Shown: positions 7,820-17,741, numbered from the stretch's first letter. The stretch: 64,000 bases of DNA from Mucilaginibacter mallensis (GCF_900105165.1 NZ_LT629740.1:2542001-2606000), one strand, 5' to 3'. Notes: a model not told the origin generated them from the letters alone. Numbers and translations: made by a program.

Positions 7820-9793
7820 TCATTGCTCAAACCTCAAAATCGTAAACGAATACGGTGCGAATGTGTAGTTACATCCATTGTTACTATTCGAGATCTCGCT
7901 TTTTACCGGAACAATTTTATTAGGCTCATCAACTGTATTCCAATCTTCAAGACTGTTGGCTTTTAGTTCTGTAACAGTCACTTTGGTTGCCGTGCCATCA
8001 TAATAATTCAACTGCACGTCGGTATTAATAGCTGTTGATTTTGAGTTCACCACCTGTATGGTAACTGTTTTTCCATCGGCGCTTCGGCATGAGGTAATAT
8101 CAAGGGTATCACTTTTACTTGCAAAGTCTGATTCTACAACCTGTGGCAAATAGTTTTCCGCTATCATTTTAGATACATAATAGGAGGGCTGCCCCCAAAC
8201 ATATTTAGGGTTAAAGAACAACAATCCCTGATCCCAGTCATTATCATTCTGATGATCTACCTGCATACCATTGGCAGCGCAAACTATGGGTACATCATAT
8301 TTTATCCGCTGTAAGCGGTTTATGGCATTGGCGTGTGCTAAAGCCCGTTTCATTCGGGCATTAGCGGCATTTTCTTCAAATACACATAATCTGAAACTGC
8401 TATCGGGTGCTACTGATTTGAGTTGGGTTTCAGCAAATTCAAAATCTTTCAGATCAGGTTGCTTTTCGGTATCATTAAAAATGTGCACATCAAACCAAGC
8501 CTGGTGGCCAGTTTTTTGGCAATGGTCTATAGTTTGTTTTATATAAGCAAGGTCGCCGCTTACATCCTCTCGGGTATTATCGCTAAAGCAAAAAATAATT
8601 TGAATGGATGGATCCCTGCTCCATATAGCATCAGCCAGTAATTTAAATTTGTCGGTTAGCTTTTGATTATTGAATTGCTCGTTACCCAGCTCAATATATT
8701 TTAGATGATACGGCTGTTTATGGCCATCTGTGATCCGCTTTCTGCCCCAGTGGGTGTTGTTATTGCCATTTACATAATCAACAAAATTAGCCATATCCTG
8801 TGGCGTTTCTCCTGTACTGAAATCAGGTATGCCGGTAATGCCTGTTGCATCGCAAAGATCCAGGAAATCAATAATTCCCCAGCCATTGCTCGAAAACGGG
8901 TACCATATCCCTTTATAAGGCGGTCTTTTTTCCCGGGCACCTATCATATTCTTCCACCGGTAGTTATTGGCCAGCGTCATACTGCCGCCATAGCGTAATA
9001 CCGTTATATTTTCCTTAAGTAGCCCGTCAACAACATCTTTTCTTACGGGAAGATCTTTAAACCGTTCCCAGCTGCCCGGCTGCATAAATACGTAACTAAG
9101 GCTAACCTTGCCTTTTTGATGAAGTGTAATAGCCAATCGTGCATGTACAGCCGATCTAGTTGGTGTCAATGTGAAATTATACTTCGCCCAAGCCGCATCA
9201 GTAATAATAACAGCCGTTTCAGCATAAGTTACCGAACCATCTTCGCTTTGTAATGATATGTAAACTTGTACCGGATTATTAGTTTTCGCGCAAATAGTAC
9301 CCTCATATGGTTGCTTGCCGCTCAAACTCAATCCCTGGCGGTTAAGTCCGCGGTTTTCAATGCCGATTGTGCCAGCCCCGCCTATAAAGCGTATATTCTG
9401 ACTTTGCTTGCCAATGTAAGGCTGGATACTATCAATGCTAAAGCTCCCGGTTGCAGTCCCCGTTTTAACAGGTTGCCATGACCGTATTTCTGACTCATCC
9501 TTATGCTGATCCCTTGGCGCTTTACAACTCAACCAGCCCGATAAGCCTGCAAATTCAGGGTTAACAGCCGCATCAATATGCATCGGTATTTCCTGGAAGC
9601 TTTCGCCAAAGATCATCTGGCTATATATGCCGCCGTAGATCTCATGATTCACATCCTCAATACAGGCGCCAGTCATTAATGGCGATATGTTTTTTATCGC
9701 ATTATTAACTTGTATAGTGATTTTGTTGGTTTGAGAATAACCGTAGGAATAAGAGAAAAGGATAATGAAAAAAACGTACTTAATTACTTTCAT
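7820..9793 (-). CDS. Secreted alpha-L-arabinofuranosidase, GH51
   Basis: The protein has 657 residues from the chosen start, which gives a clean signal peptide (KVIKYVFFIILFSYSYGYSQ). A start 16 codons upstream would put hydrophilic residues before it. An N-terminal carbohydrate-binding-like beta domain (about 110-240) precedes the GH51 barrel. The acid/base Glu is in YIELGNEQF (Glu372) and the nucleophile is in VFEENAAN (Glu473/474). A C-terminal beta-sandwich closes the protein. It should release arabinose from plant arabinoxylan or arabinan in the periplasm or outside the cell. No SusC/D pair or other glycosidase is nearby. Confidence 0.88.
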   Translation of the reverse strand: MKVIKYVFFIILFSYSYGYSQTNKITIQVNNAIKNISPLMTGACIEDVNHEIYGGIYSQMIFGESFQEIPMHIDAAVNPEFAGLSGWLSCKAPRDQHKDESEIRSWQPVKTGTATGSFSIDSIQPYIGKQSQNIRFIGGAGTIGIENRGLNRQGLSLSGKQPYEGTICAKTNNPVQVYISLQSEDGSVTYAETAVIITDAAWAKYNFTLTPTRSAVHARLAITLHQKGKVSLSYVFMQPGSWERFKDLPVRKDVVDGLLKENITVLRYGGSMTLANNYRWKNMIGAREKRPPYKGIWYPFSSNGWGIIDFLDLCDATGITGIPDFSTGETPQDMANFVDYVNGNNNTHWGRKRITDGHKQPYHLKYIELGNEQFNNQKLTDKFKLLADAIWSRDPSIQIIFCFSDNTREDVSGDLAYIKQTIDHCQKTGHQAWFDVHIFNDTEKQPDLKDFEFAETQLKSVAPDSSFRLCVFEENAANARMKRALAHANAINRLQRIKYDVPIVCAANGMQVDHQNDNDWDQGLLFFNPKYVWGQPSYYVSKMIAENYLPQVVESDFASKSDTLDITSCRSADGKTVTIQVVNSKSTAINTDVQLNYYDGTATKVTVTELKANSLEDWNTVDEPNKIVPVKSEISNSNNGCNYTFAPYSFTILRFEQ

Positions 9794-9830
9794 TTCATAA
9801 AGATAGGATGAAATCATCCAAAAATAATCG

Positions 9831-9838
9831 TAAATTTG
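9831..9838 (+). promoter_or_regulatory. -7 box for thrS operon
   Basis: TAAATTTG matches TAnnTTTG, 73 bp upstream of thrS. It would give a leader of roughly 65 nt containing a small hairpin (ATCAC/GTGAT, about 9855-9871). Confidence 0.4.
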
Positions 9839-9911
9839 CACCTCAAATAAATGATCACTTAGTAGGTGATTGAATTAAAGTAATTTTATAAAACATAAAT
9901 CATAGTTGTAG

Positions 9912-11837
9912 ATGATTAATATTACACTTCCTGATGGTTCCGTTCGTGAATACGATAAAGGAATTTCTTCCATGCAGATAGCGCAGTCTATCTCCGAAGG
10001 TTTAGCACGCAATGTATTAGCAGCCGAAGTTGATGGCCAGGTCTGGGACGCAAGTCGCCCAATTGAGCAAGATGCCAAGGTAAAATTGTTAACCTGGAAC
10101 GATACCCAGGCAAAAGCTACTTTCTGGCATTCATCGGCTCACTTAATGGCCGAGGCTTTAGAAGCGCTTTATCCGGGTACTAAATTTGGTATAGGGCCGG
10201 CTATTGAAACTGGTTTTTATTACGACGTTGACTTTGGCGACCGCGAATTCTCTTCGGATGAATTCAAAAAGATCGAAGATAAAATGATCGAGCTGGCTAA
10301 AACCCGCGAGGAGTTTATCCGCAAGCCGGTTAGCAAAGCCGACGCAATAGAATATTTTACTGATAAAGGTGATGAGTATAAGCTTGATCTGATTAAAGAT
10401 CTGCCTGATGGCTCAATTACATTTTATTCACAGGGTGCTTTTACTGATCTGTGTCGTGGCCCGCATATCCCTAATACAGGCTTTATAAAAGCTGTTAAAC
10501 TGATGAGCGTTGCCGGTGCGTACTGGCGTGGTGATGAAAGCCGCAAACAGCTTACACGTATATATGGCGTAACCTTCCCTAAGGCAAGTGAGCTTACTGA
10601 TTATCTGCACCTGATTGAAGAAGCCAAAAAACGCGATCACCGTAAATTAGGCAAGGAACTGGAACTGTTCGCATTCTCTGAAAAAGTGGGTATGGGTTTA
10701 CCTTTATGGTTGCCTAAAGGCACTGCTTTGCGTGAGCGTTTGGTGAATTTTCTGCAAAAAGCACAGGTTAAGGCAGGTTATGAGCAGGTAATTACTCCGC
10801 ATATCGGGCATAAAAACTTGTATGTAACTTCAGGTCACTACGAAAAATATGGCGCTGATTCATTTCAGCCTATAAAAACTCCGCAGGAAGGAGAGGAGTT
10901 CTTCTTAAAACCGATGAACTGCCCGCACCATTGCGAGATCTATAAAACAAAACCACGTTCATATAAGGATCTTCCGGTTCGTTTGGCTGAGTTTGGTACT
11001 GTGTACCGTTACGAGCAAAGCGGCGAGCTACACGGCTTAACACGCGTTCGTGGCTTTACTCAGGATGACGCGCATTTATTTTGCCGCCCCGACCAGGTGA
11101 AGGAAGAGTTTATGAAGGTGATTGATCTTGTACTGTATGTATTTAAAGCTTTGGGCTTTGATGATTATACTGCACAAGTATCATTACGTGATCCGGAAAA
11201 TAAAGCTAAGTACATCGGTACTGATGAAAACTGGGCTTTGGCCGAATCAGCGATAATTGAAGCTGCTGACGAAAAAGGTCTTAAGACCGTAGTTGAATAT
11301 GGCGAAGCTGCCTTCTATGGCCCTAAGCTCGACTTTATGGTAAAGGATGCCTTAGGCAGAAAATGGCAATTAGGAACTATACAGGTTGATTATAACCTGC
11401 CTGAGCGTTTCGAACTGGAATACACTGGTAGTGATAATCAAAAACACCGCCCGGTAATGATTCATCGTGCACCGTTTGGTTCATTGGAGCGTTTTGTGGC
11501 TGTTTTGATAGAGCATTGTGCAGGTAATTTCCCGCTTTGGTTGTCGCCTGAGCAGTTTGTGATACTGCCGATATCTGAAAAATATGAAGATTATGCAAAA
11601 AAACTTTCAGAATCGTTAAAAGATTCTGATATTTGCGGGCTTATTGATTTCAGGGACGAGAAGATCGGAAGAAAGATACGTGATGCTGAAGTCAAAAAAA
11701 TCCCTTACATGCTGATTGTGGGTGAAAAAGAAACTGCCGAAGGGTTGGTTTCAGTTCGTAAACATGGGCAAGGTGATTTGGGAAGTATGAGCATAGAAGA
11801 TTTTAAAAAACAAATAATTAAAGAAATAACAGTATAA
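9912..11837 (+). CDS. thrS: Threonine--tRNA ligase
   Basis: This 641-residue class II aminoacyl-tRNA synthetase charges tRNA-Thr. An N-terminal TGS domain (about 1-62, beginning [14 protein letters not shown]) is followed by the editing domain with [11 protein letters not shown], the catalytic core with the zinc site in [11 protein letters not shown], and the C-terminal anticodon-binding domain ending in [11 protein letters not shown]. Length and order are normal for bacterial ThrS. It heads the classic cluster thrS-infC-rpmI-rplT, and infC begins one base after its stop. Confidence 0.98.
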   Translation: MINITLPDGSVREYDKGISSMQIAQSISEGLARNVLAAEVDGQVWDASRPIEQDAKVKLLTWNDTQAKATFWHSSAHLMAEALEALYPGTKFGIGPAIETGFYYDVDFGDREFSSDEFKKIEDKMIELAKTREEFIRKPVSKADAIEYFTDKGDEYKLDLIKDLPDGSITFYSQGAFTDLCRGPHIPNTGFIKAVKLMSVAGAYWRGDESRKQLTRIYGVTFPKASELTDYLHLIEEAKKRDHRKLGKELELFAFSEKVGMGLPLWLPKGTALRERLVNFLQKAQVKAGYEQVITPHIGHKNLYVTSGHYEKYGADSFQPIKTPQEGEEFFLKPMNCPHHCEIYKTKPRSYKDLPVRLAEFGTVYRYEQSGELHGLTRVRGFTQDDAHLFCRPDQVKEEFMKVIDLVLYVFKALGFDDYTAQVSLRDPENKAKYIGTDENWALAESAIIEAADEKGLKTVVEYGEAAFYGPKLDFMVKDALGRKWQLGTIQVDYNLPERFELEYTGSDNQKHRPVMIHRAPFGSLERFVAVLIEHCAGNFPLWLSPEQFVILPISEKYEDYAKKLSESLKDSDICGLIDFRDEKIGRKIRDAEVKKIPYMLIVGEKETAEGLVSVRKHGQGDLGSMSIEDFKKQIIKEITV

Positions 11838-11838
11838 C

Positions 11839-12405
11839 TTGGCATTAAACAAACCCTTCAATAGAGGACCAAGGCTTCCTTTTAAGAAAAAAGAAGCTGA
11901 ACACAACATTAATCAATTTATAAAAGCTCCTGAAGTTCGCCTTGTAGGTGATAACGTGGAGCAAGGTATATTTTCCTTACGGGATGCATTAGCGATTGCC
12001 CAGGAACAAGAACTGGACCTCGTTGAAATTTCACCTAATGCTGTACCGCCTGTTTGTAAGGTAACAGACTATAACAAGTTTGTATACGAACAGAAGAAAA
12101 AGCTTAAGGAAATTAAAAGTAATGCCAAGCAAACCGTTATTAAAGAAATAAGGTTTGGACCGAATACCGATGACCATGACTTTGAGTTTAAACTTAAGCA
12201 TGCCATTAAGTTTTTGGAAGCAGGCGAAAAAGTAAGAGCTTACGTACACTTTAAAGGCCGTGCCATTGTTTACAAGGAACAGGGCGAAATATTGCTACTG
12301 CGTTTTGCACAGGCATTAGAAGAAGTAGGTAAGGTTGAGCAATTACCAAAACTTGAAGGGAAACGGATGTTTTTAACCGTAGCCTCAAAAGGAGCGAAGA
12401 AATAG
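11839..12405 (+). CDS. infC: Translation initiation factor IF-3 (TTG start)
   Basis: A 188-residue IF-3 with an N-terminal domain (INQFIKAPEVRLVGDNVEQG), a Lys-rich linker (EQKKKLKEIKSNAKQ) and a C-terminal domain ending EGKRMFLTVASK. IF-3 binds the 30S subunit and proofreads start-codon choice. The only suitable start is TTG at 11839, one base after the thrS stop; no ATG lies upstream in frame and the next in-frame Met is deep in the protein. A non-AUG start agrees with the known use of a rare start for infC autoregulation in E. coli (AUU). Here this is inference. Confidence 0.95.
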   Translation: MALNKPFNRGPRLPFKKKEAEHNINQFIKAPEVRLVGDNVEQGIFSLRDALAIAQEQELDLVEISPNAVPPVCKVTDYNKFVYEQKKKLKEIKSNAKQTVIKEIRFGPNTDDHDFEFKLKHAIKFLEAGEKVRAYVHFKGRAIVYKEQGEILLLRFAQALEEVGKVEQLPKLEGKRMFLTVASKGAKK

Positions 12406-12407
12406 AT

Positions 12408-12477
12408 ACAAGAGGTAAGAGCCAAGAATCAAGAAGAACAAAATCCTGATTCCTGAATCTTGCCTCCTGACTCTTTG
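12408..12477. repeat. Heptad-word inverted repeat in infC-rpmI gap
   Basis: The left arm (12408-12436) reads as 7-nt words such as AGAGCCA and AGAATCA. The right arm (12444-12477) reads as TGATTCC, TGAATCT and so on. The arms pair imperfectly (about 20 of 26 positions) around a short AC-rich loop. It lies inside a conserved ribosomal operon, where it could be a processing or attenuation hairpin. Confidence 0.6.
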
Positions 12478-12520
12478 AAAGAGAATTAATTAAATAATAT
12501 ATATACACACAAACACGGTT

Positions 12521-12721
12521 ATGCCAAAAATGAAAACCAATTCCAGTGCAAAAAAGCGTTTTACGCTTACTGGAACAGGTAAAATTGCAAGAAAGAACGC
12601 ATACAAAAGCCACATCTTAACCAAGATGTCGACAAAACGTAAGCGTAACCTTACCCACACCAGTTTAGTTTCTGATGCGGATATGGGTAACGTAAAACGT
12701 ATGCTTTGTATCGGGAAGTAA
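12521..12721 (+). CDS. rpmI: 50S ribosomal protein L35
   Basis: A 66-residue basic protein starting [20 protein letters not shown] and ending [13 protein letters not shown], the full usual length of bL35. It sits between infC and rplT, the conserved order. L35 is a small component of the large ribosomal subunit. It is separated from infC by 115 bp holding a heptad-word hairpin. Confidence 0.97.
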   Translation: MPKMKTNSSAKKRFTLTGTGKIARKNAYKSHILTKMSTKRKRNLTHTSLVSDADMGNVKRMLCIGK

Positions 12722-12799
12722 TTAACAAATTTTAAAACCAGGTATTAGAGTCTTAAGTTCTCATTAAATTGAGGCACTCACTACCAAAACGACAAAAAA

Positions 12800-13144
12800 A
12801 TGCCACGTTCAGTTAACGCAGTCGCGTCGAGAAGACGCCGGAAAAAAGTAATGAACCTCGCCAAAGGTTATTGGGGTTCAAGAAGCAAGGTTTATACCGT
12901 TGCAAAAAACACAGTAGAAAAAGGTTTACAGTACGCTTATCGTGACCGTAAAACCAAGAAAAGAGAATTCAGGGCTTTATGGATACAACGTATCAACGCA
13001 GGTGCCCGTCAGCATGGAATTTCTTACTCACAATTAATGGGTAAGTTAACTGCCAAGGAAATCGGTTTAAACCGTAAGGTATTAGCTGATTTAGCGATGA
13101 ACCACCCGGATGCTTTCAAAGCAGTTGTTGACGCTGTAAAATAA
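12800..13144 (+). CDS. rplT: 50S ribosomal protein L20
   Basis: A 114-residue basic protein of normal bL20 length with the family phrases [19 protein letters not shown] near the N-terminus and [20 protein letters not shown]20 is needed early in 50S assembly and, in other bacteria, represses its own operon by binding leader mRNA. It is the last gene of the operon and is followed by a strong terminator. Confidence 0.98.
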   Translation: MPRSVNAVASRRRRKKVMNLAKGYWGSRSKVYTVAKNTVEKGLQYAYRDRKTKKREFRALWIQRINAGARQHGISYSQLMGKLTAKEIGLNRKVLADLAMNHPDAFKAVVDAVK

Positions 13145-13162
13145 GCTACAGACTCAATATTT

Positions 13163-13192
13163 AAAAAGGCCCGCATTAATGTGGGCCTTTTT
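13163..13192 (+). terminator. Rho-independent terminator after rplT
   Basis: AAAAAGGCCC and GGGCCTTTTT pair around GCATTAATGT, itself partly self-complementary, and a T-rich run follows. It ends the thrS-infC-rpmI-rplT operon. Confidence 0.9.
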
Positions 13193-13223
13193 GTTTTATA
13201 GCTATTTTGTATATTAGTGTAAT

Positions 13224-13505
13224 ATGAAGCAGCTATTGAATTTCGGTACTGATTTTAGCTTGGGGGCGGAGCCTGATAATAAAAAGATCCGGCTGGTTAT
13301 TTATAAAAAAGATCTGGAATTGGTTTGCCGCAAAACAACCTTGATGGAAATAAAGCGTTTTTTAGATAGTACCGAAGAAAAGCTATTCAAAGGTCGTTTG
13401 CAGTTATTAAAAGATCATGACCATATCCTCATAAAAGCAAAAAACGAAGTTGCCGGCATAACAACTCGCCAGGCATTGTATAATTACCTGGCGAGTGTAT
13501 CCTGA
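13224..13505 (+). CDS. Hypothetical protein, 93 residues
   Basis: I do not recognise this family. The small soluble protein is rich in Lys and Asp, with no signal peptide or membrane segment and an alternating beta/alpha look (IRLVIYKKDLELVCRKTTLM, then LLKDHDHILIKAKNE). It starts 31 bp after the rplT terminator, and its stop is one base from the convergent SRPBCC gene. Coding looks plausible from the steady codon pattern and the tight packing against its neighbour. Confidence 0.6.
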   Translation: MKQLLNFGTDFSLGAEPDNKKIRLVIYKKDLELVCRKTTLMEIKRFLDSTEEKLFKGRLQLLKDHDHILIKAKNEVAGITTRQALYNYLASVS

Positions 13506-13506
13506 T

Positions 13507-14226
13507 TTATAAATAATTTATGCTATCTGTTGCATAATCAATATCCATATAGTGCTTGAAATTTCGCACGTCCTTTTCAACCATTTTCTTAAATACAGGA
13601 TTAAATACACGTGCTATACTTGCACCAACGGTACCTACAGGTGGTTGGTATGAAATAACCACATCTACACGGGTACTTTCACCATCCTCTGTATCCTTGA
13701 AACGCACTTTGCCTGAGTTATCAAGTATTGAACCGGGTAATGAACGCCAGCCGATCATCTCATTAGGCTTGTCTTTAACAACTTCGGCCTCCCAGCTAAT
13801 GCTGGCAACACCAATAGGCAATCTCAGTACCCAGCGCGAATGATCATTATTCAAAAGTTCCACATTTTTAAGATGGGTCATGAATAGGGGGAGGTTATCA
13901 AATCTGCGCCAAAAATCATAAACATCCTTACGTGGCTTATGAATGATGAAGGATGAACGGATATTAATATTAACCGGGGTAGCCATGTATTTATCAATTT
14001 GCGAATACAGCTCACAATGTCCGGTAATTCCCCTGTTTAACAGATAACCCCCTGCGCCCAGTTTTACAATACTTGCAAAAGGGCTTGAAAATAAGCTCTT
14101 TAATCCCGATATACCCAGCTGTATACCCCCTGCAATAGACACGTAGCGCTCAGGCCATTTCAAATTAATGTAATTATTTTCGGTTTCCTGACCCTCAGGC
14201 ACAAGTACCAATACTTTATTTGTCAT
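13507..14226 (-). CDS. DUF2892-like membrane segment plus SRPBCC domain protein
   Basis: In this 239-residue protein, residues about 25-80 (YVSIAGGIQLGISGLKSLF, then GYLLNRGITGHCELYSQI) resemble the YgaP-like DUF2892 inner-membrane region. Residues about 90-235 form an SRPBCC (START-like, polyketide cyclase/dehydrase) domain beginning at NIRSSFIIHKPRKDVYDFWR. Proteins of this layout are common in Bacteroidota and may bind lipophilic ligands at the membrane; the ligand is unknown. It is divergent from the B12 operon, with a 9-bp-arm palindrome between them. Confidence 0.75.
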   Translation of the reverse strand: MTNKVLVLVPEGQETENNYINLKWPERYVSIAGGIQLGISGLKSLFSSPFASIVKLGAGGYLLNRGITGHCELYSQIDKYMATPVNINIRSSFIIHKPRKDVYDFWRRFDNLPLFMTHLKNVELLNNDHSRWVLRLPIGVASISWEAEVVKDKPNEMIGWRSLPGSILDNSGKVRFKDTEDGESTRVDVVISYQPPVGTVGASIARVFNPVFKKMVEKDVRNFKHYMDIDYATDSINYL

Positions 14227-14273
14227 GATATAAATTTATACAATCATACAACCCTTAAATGTGAACAAAGTTT

Positions 14274-14296
14274 GCAATTTATCAGTAATAAATTGC
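14274..14296. promoter_or_regulatory. Perfect palindrome between SRPBCC gene and B12 promoter
   Basis: GCAATTTAT and ATAAATTGC are perfect inverted arms around CAGTA. The site is 48-70 bp upstream of the SRPBCC start and about 26 bp upstream of the predicted -33 element of the cobalamin operon. It may be an operator for either gene; no regulator is identified. Confidence 0.35.
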
Positions 14297-14321
14297 CACT
14301 TAATATAAATATAAGAGCCAC

Positions 14322-14351
14322 TTGTCATTACAAATACTTCTCGTACTTTTG
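14322..14351 (+). promoter_or_regulatory. Promoter of cobalamin riboswitch operon
   Basis: A TTG element at 14322-14324 and TACTTTTG at 14344-14351 (fits TAnnTTTG), separated by 19 bp, match the Bacteroidota sigma factor consensus. Transcription should begin near 14357, immediately before the riboswitch. Confidence 0.6.
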
Positions 14352-14358
14352 CAATGCT

Positions 14359-14537
14359 TTAGGTTTTCCTGCGAACAATATCGCTGGAAATTAAAAGGGA
14401 ATATGGTGTAAATCCATAACTGTCCCGCAGCTGTAAGCTCCATAACCATAGTCTAATCAATTAAGTCACTGTCCGCCAACCAAGCGCGACGGGAAGACGG
14501 GACGAAGGGGAGCAAGTCAGAAGACCTGCCAAAGCCA
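14359..14537 (+). ncRNA. Cobalamin (B12) riboswitch
   Basis: The conserved pieces occur in order: a GGTTTTCCTGC-type 5' strand near 14362, GGGAA...GGTGTAAATCC (14398-14415), AACTGTCCCGCAGCTGTAA (14418-14436), and the B12 box AAGTCAGAAGACCTGCC ending at 14530. It sits between a good promoter and the btuB-like receptor gene. When bound by cobalamin it should reduce expression of the downstream uptake genes. Confidence 0.95.
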
Positions 14538-14650
14538 TACTATTATTCACAGCTTTCGGGGATTGAAGCTTGAATTGTGAATGCTCTTACACAGTGTGTT
14601 TTCATTTCAAAGTTTGCTTCTTCATTGTCTGTGAGTTTAACTCATAACAA

Positions 14651-16669
14651 ATGGCAATAATTCTACAGCATTTTTTTAAGCATGTTTGGCAAAAGTCGAA
14701 GTGTTTGCTGTTGATTTTATTATTACCAGTTCAGGTATTTGCACAAAAAGATACCACCAAAAAACTCCAGGAAGTTAAAGTATCCTCATCAATCCCTAAA
14801 TTGCAAGGTGTTACACCCTCACAATCCATATCCTCAAATGATTTTGACAGGTATAGTGCTTTGACCGTGGCCGATGCGATCCGCTATTTTGCCGGAGTGA
14901 ATGTTAAAGATTATGGCGGTATAGGTGGTATAAAAACAGTATCCGTGCGTGGATTTGGCGCCAATCATACTGCCATTTTATATGATGGTGTTGAAATAAA
15001 TGATGCCGAGAACGGTCAAATAGATCTTGGTAAACTTAACTTAAATGGCGTTCAGCAGATAACGCTTTACAATGCACAGCCCGATAATATACTTACACCT
15101 GCCAAGTCATTTGCATCGGCAAGTGTAATAGCCATTAAAACCATACAGCCTAATTTAGCAGCAGATAAACCTTACCAGGTTTTACTGGGCCTTAATGGTG
15201 GTTCATTCGGGTTACTTAATCCTTATCTGCAGTGGCAGCAACGTTTAAGTAATACATGGTCATTTGTTGTTAATAGTTATTTGGAAAATGCCAATGGTCA
15301 TTATAAATATAAAACCGCAGGTGATGGTACTGATACCACACAGACCCGTACCAATACCGATGTAAGCGAGCAGGAAGTTGACGGCGCATTATACTGGGCA
15401 AAAAACGATAGCAATAAGTTTAACCTGCATATTAATTATTATAACTCAGATAGGGGGCTGCCCGGCGCGGTGGTATATTATAACCCATATTCTGACGAAC
15501 GGCTTTGGAACAGGGACTTTTTTTTGCAATCAGGATATGAGCATACCTGGGATGATGGTCTTCATTTACTCTTAAATACGAAGCTGTCACAGGAATATAC
15601 ACATTATACCGATAAGAACTATCTTAACAACAGTGGTGGCATTAATGATCAGTATACACAACGGGAGGCTTATCAATCTGTAGCATTAGCTTATCATATT
15701 ACATCAAATTGGGAAACATCCTATGCTGCTGATATCTCTTTCAGTAAGCTGGATGCCAATTTGTATAATTATGCTTATCCCACAAGATTTACCTTATTAA
15801 ATGCTTTAGCGAGTAAGCTAACATTAAACAGATGGTTATTTCAGGGCAATTTGCTGAATACCTATGTTACAGAACAAGTTAAAACAGGCAAGCCTACACC
15901 ATCTGAAACAGTTTTTTCGCCTACATTAATGGTTTCTTTTCAGCCATTTAGTCCTAATTTACAGTTCAGGACATTTTATAAAGATAGTTTTCGTGAGCCG
16001 ACGTTTGATGAGCAGTATTATTTTGCAATAAACAACATAAGCCGCAATATTAAGCCGGAATATGCCAGACAATATGATCTGGGCATTACTTACAGAAAGG
16101 CATTTAATAATTGGCTGGATTATGTTTCCTTTTCCGTAGATGGTTATTACAATACGGTAACCAATAAAATAATAGCTATACCTAATCAAAATCCTGTAAT
16201 ATCATCCATAATTAATCTTGGAAAAGTTAGGATCGAGGGTACAGATGTATCGTTAAAAACACAAACCAAAATAAGTAATGGCTGGCGCGAAGTGCTATCC
16301 GTTAATTATACTTATCAGTATGCTATTGATGTTACCAACCCTAATGATAGTTATTATAAGCAGCAAATACCTTATACCCCTAAAAACACGCTTGCCTTAA
16401 ATGCCGGGGTTGATTATAACCAAATGGGATTGTATTATAACCAGGTATTATCTTCTTCACGATATTTTTTAAGCAATAGTAATTCGGCTAACTATATTGA
16501 TGGATATGGTACTGGCGATCTGTCATTCATCTACAAACTAACAATAGCAAATAAATCTACAGTATTCTCGGCACATGCCGATAACCTGTTCAACGAAAAT
16601 TATATGATCGTGCGCAGTTTTCCTATGCCCGGTCGCTCATTCTTGCTATCATTTCAAATAACAATTTAA
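14651..16669 (+). CDS. btuB: TonB-dependent cobalamin receptor (BtuB-like)
   Basis: In this 672-residue outer-membrane receptor, a signal peptide (SKCLLLILLLPVQVFAQ) is followed by a TonB-box-like region (KKLQEVKVSS), a plug domain (about 50-165, including VSVRGFGANHTAILYDGVEI) and a 22-strand barrel whose last strand ends RSFLLSFQITI. It is directly under a cobalamin riboswitch and is followed by a BtuG-like surface lipoprotein, so cobamides are the likely cargo. The family alone would not give specificity; the riboswitch does. Overlapping the mature N-terminus, no carboxypeptidase-like extension is present, unlike SusC proteins. Confidence 0.88.
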   Translation: MAIILQHFFKHVWQKSKCLLLILLLPVQVFAQKDTTKKLQEVKVSSSIPKLQGVTPSQSISSNDFDRYSALTVADAIRYFAGVNVKDYGGIGGIKTVSVRGFGANHTAILYDGVEINDAENGQIDLGKLNLNGVQQITLYNAQPDNILTPAKSFASASVIAIKTIQPNLAADKPYQVLLGLNGGSFGLLNPYLQWQQRLSNTWSFVVNSYLENANGHYKYKTAGDGTDTTQTRTNTDVSEQEVDGALYWAKNDSNKFNLHINYYNSDRGLPGAVVYYNPYSDERLWNRDFFLQSGYEHTWDDGLHLLLNTKLSQEYTHYTDKNYLNNSGGINDQYTQREAYQSVALAYHITSNWETSYAADISFSKLDANLYNYAYPTRFTLLNALASKLTLNRWLFQGNLLNTYVTEQVKTGKPTPSETVFSPTLMVSFQPFSPNLQFRTFYKDSFREPTFDEQYYFAINNISRNIKPEYARQYDLGITYRKAFNNWLDYVSFSVDGYYNTVTNKIIAIPNQNPVISSIINLGKVRIEGTDVSLKTQTKISNGWREVLSVNYTYQYAIDVTNPNDSYYKQQIPYTPKNTLALNAGVDYNQMGLYYNQVLSSSRYFLSNSNSANYIDGYGTGDLSFIYKLTIANKSTVFSAHADNLFNENYMIVRSFPMPGRSFLLSFQITI

Positions 16670-16679
16670 CTACATAACA

Positions 16680-17741
16680 ATGAAAAATTTAAGACTAAGC
16701 ACTTTACTAACAGCCACGGTATTATCCCTTACACTGGCTTCCTGCCATAAGGATAAACAGGTTAATCTGGTTACTACACCTGTAACCGACGGTTTTTATG
16801 TATTAAACCAGGGTGGCTTTAACGACAATAACAGCAGCCTTTCGGCCTATAGCTATGCAAGCAAACAAGTTGTAGCTGATATATTTCTATCAGCAAATGG
16901 CCGCGGTTTAGGCGATACCGGTAATGATATTGAGATTTATGGTTCAAAAATGTATATCGTGGTAAACGTTTCAAGTACAATTGAAGTAGTTGATCCTAAT
17001 ACAGCGAAATCAATCAAACAAATAAAAATGTTTAACGGCACAGTAGCCCGTGAACCACGTGATGTAGTATTTTATAAAGGAAATGCTTATGTAACTTCAT
17101 ATGATGGTACTGTGGCTGTAATTGATACTGCTTCGTTAGCTGTAACCAAATACATAACTGTTGGCCGCAATCCGGAGCAATTAACGGTAGCTAATGGTAA
17201 AATATATGTAGCCAACTCCGGCGGTTTGGATTATCCTAACTATGACAATACCGTATCAGTTATCGACCCTGTTTCAGCAACCGTTACTAAAACACTTACC
17301 GTTGTGGTAAATCCGCAAAATGTAACCGCCGATGCTAATGGTAATGTTTATGTGCTTTCGGCTGGAAATTATAGTACAATACAATCAAGTTTAGAAGTTA
17401 TTGATGATAATGCAGATGTTGTAAAATCACAAACTAATTTTGATGCGGCTGCATTTACAGTAATAGGTAGCAATGCTTATTATATTACATCATTAGGTAA
17501 AGTAGGTGTTTATAATACTAAAACTCAAAGTATAAGCAATGCTGCTTTTATATCAGATGGTACTGCAATTACAGCACCTTTTGCTATCACATCTGATGCT
17601 TCAACAGGTGAGGTGTTTGTAACGGATGCTAAAGATTACGTATCAAACGGACAGGTGTTTGTGTTTGATAAAACCGGCAAAAAAGAATATGCGATTACAG
17701 TAGGCATAAACCCCGGAAGGATTGCTTTATTAAAGAAATAA
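16680..17741 (+). CDS. btuG: BtuG-like surface lipoprotein, beta-propeller (DUF5074/YncE-like)
   Basis: This 353-residue lipoprotein has its lipobox LTLASC at Cys22. The rest is made of about seven repeats of the type VVDPNTAKSIKQIKMFNGT, AVIDTASLAVTKYITVG and SVIDPVSATVTKTLTV, a YncE-like propeller. BtuG proteins of Bacteroides are seven-bladed surface lipoproteins that capture B12 with very high affinity and hand it to BtuB. Size, fold and position (10 bp after the receptor, under the same riboswitch) match. Binding here is inferred. Confidence 0.82.
   Translation: MKNLRLSTLLTATVLSLTLASCHKDKQVNLVTTPVTDGFYVLNQGGFNDNNSSLSAYSYASKQVVADIFLSANGRGLGDTGNDIEIYGSKMYIVVNVSSTIEVVDPNTAKSIKQIKMFNGTVAREPRDVVFYKGNAYVTSYDGTVAVIDTASLAVTKYITVGRNPEQLTVANGKIYVANSGGLDYPNYDNTVSVIDPVSATVTKTLTVVVNPQNVTADANGNVYVLSAGNYSTIQSSLEVIDDNADVVKSQTNFDAAAFTVIGSNAYYITSLGKVGVYNTKTQSISNAAFISDGTAITAPFAITSDASTGEVFVTDAKDYVSNGQVFVFDKTGKKEYAITVGINPGRIALLKK

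Noticed and set aside
12408-12477. CRISPR-like or tandem-repeat array
   Set aside because: The words are 7 nt with no spacers, and the two arms are inverted copies. No cas gene is present in the window.
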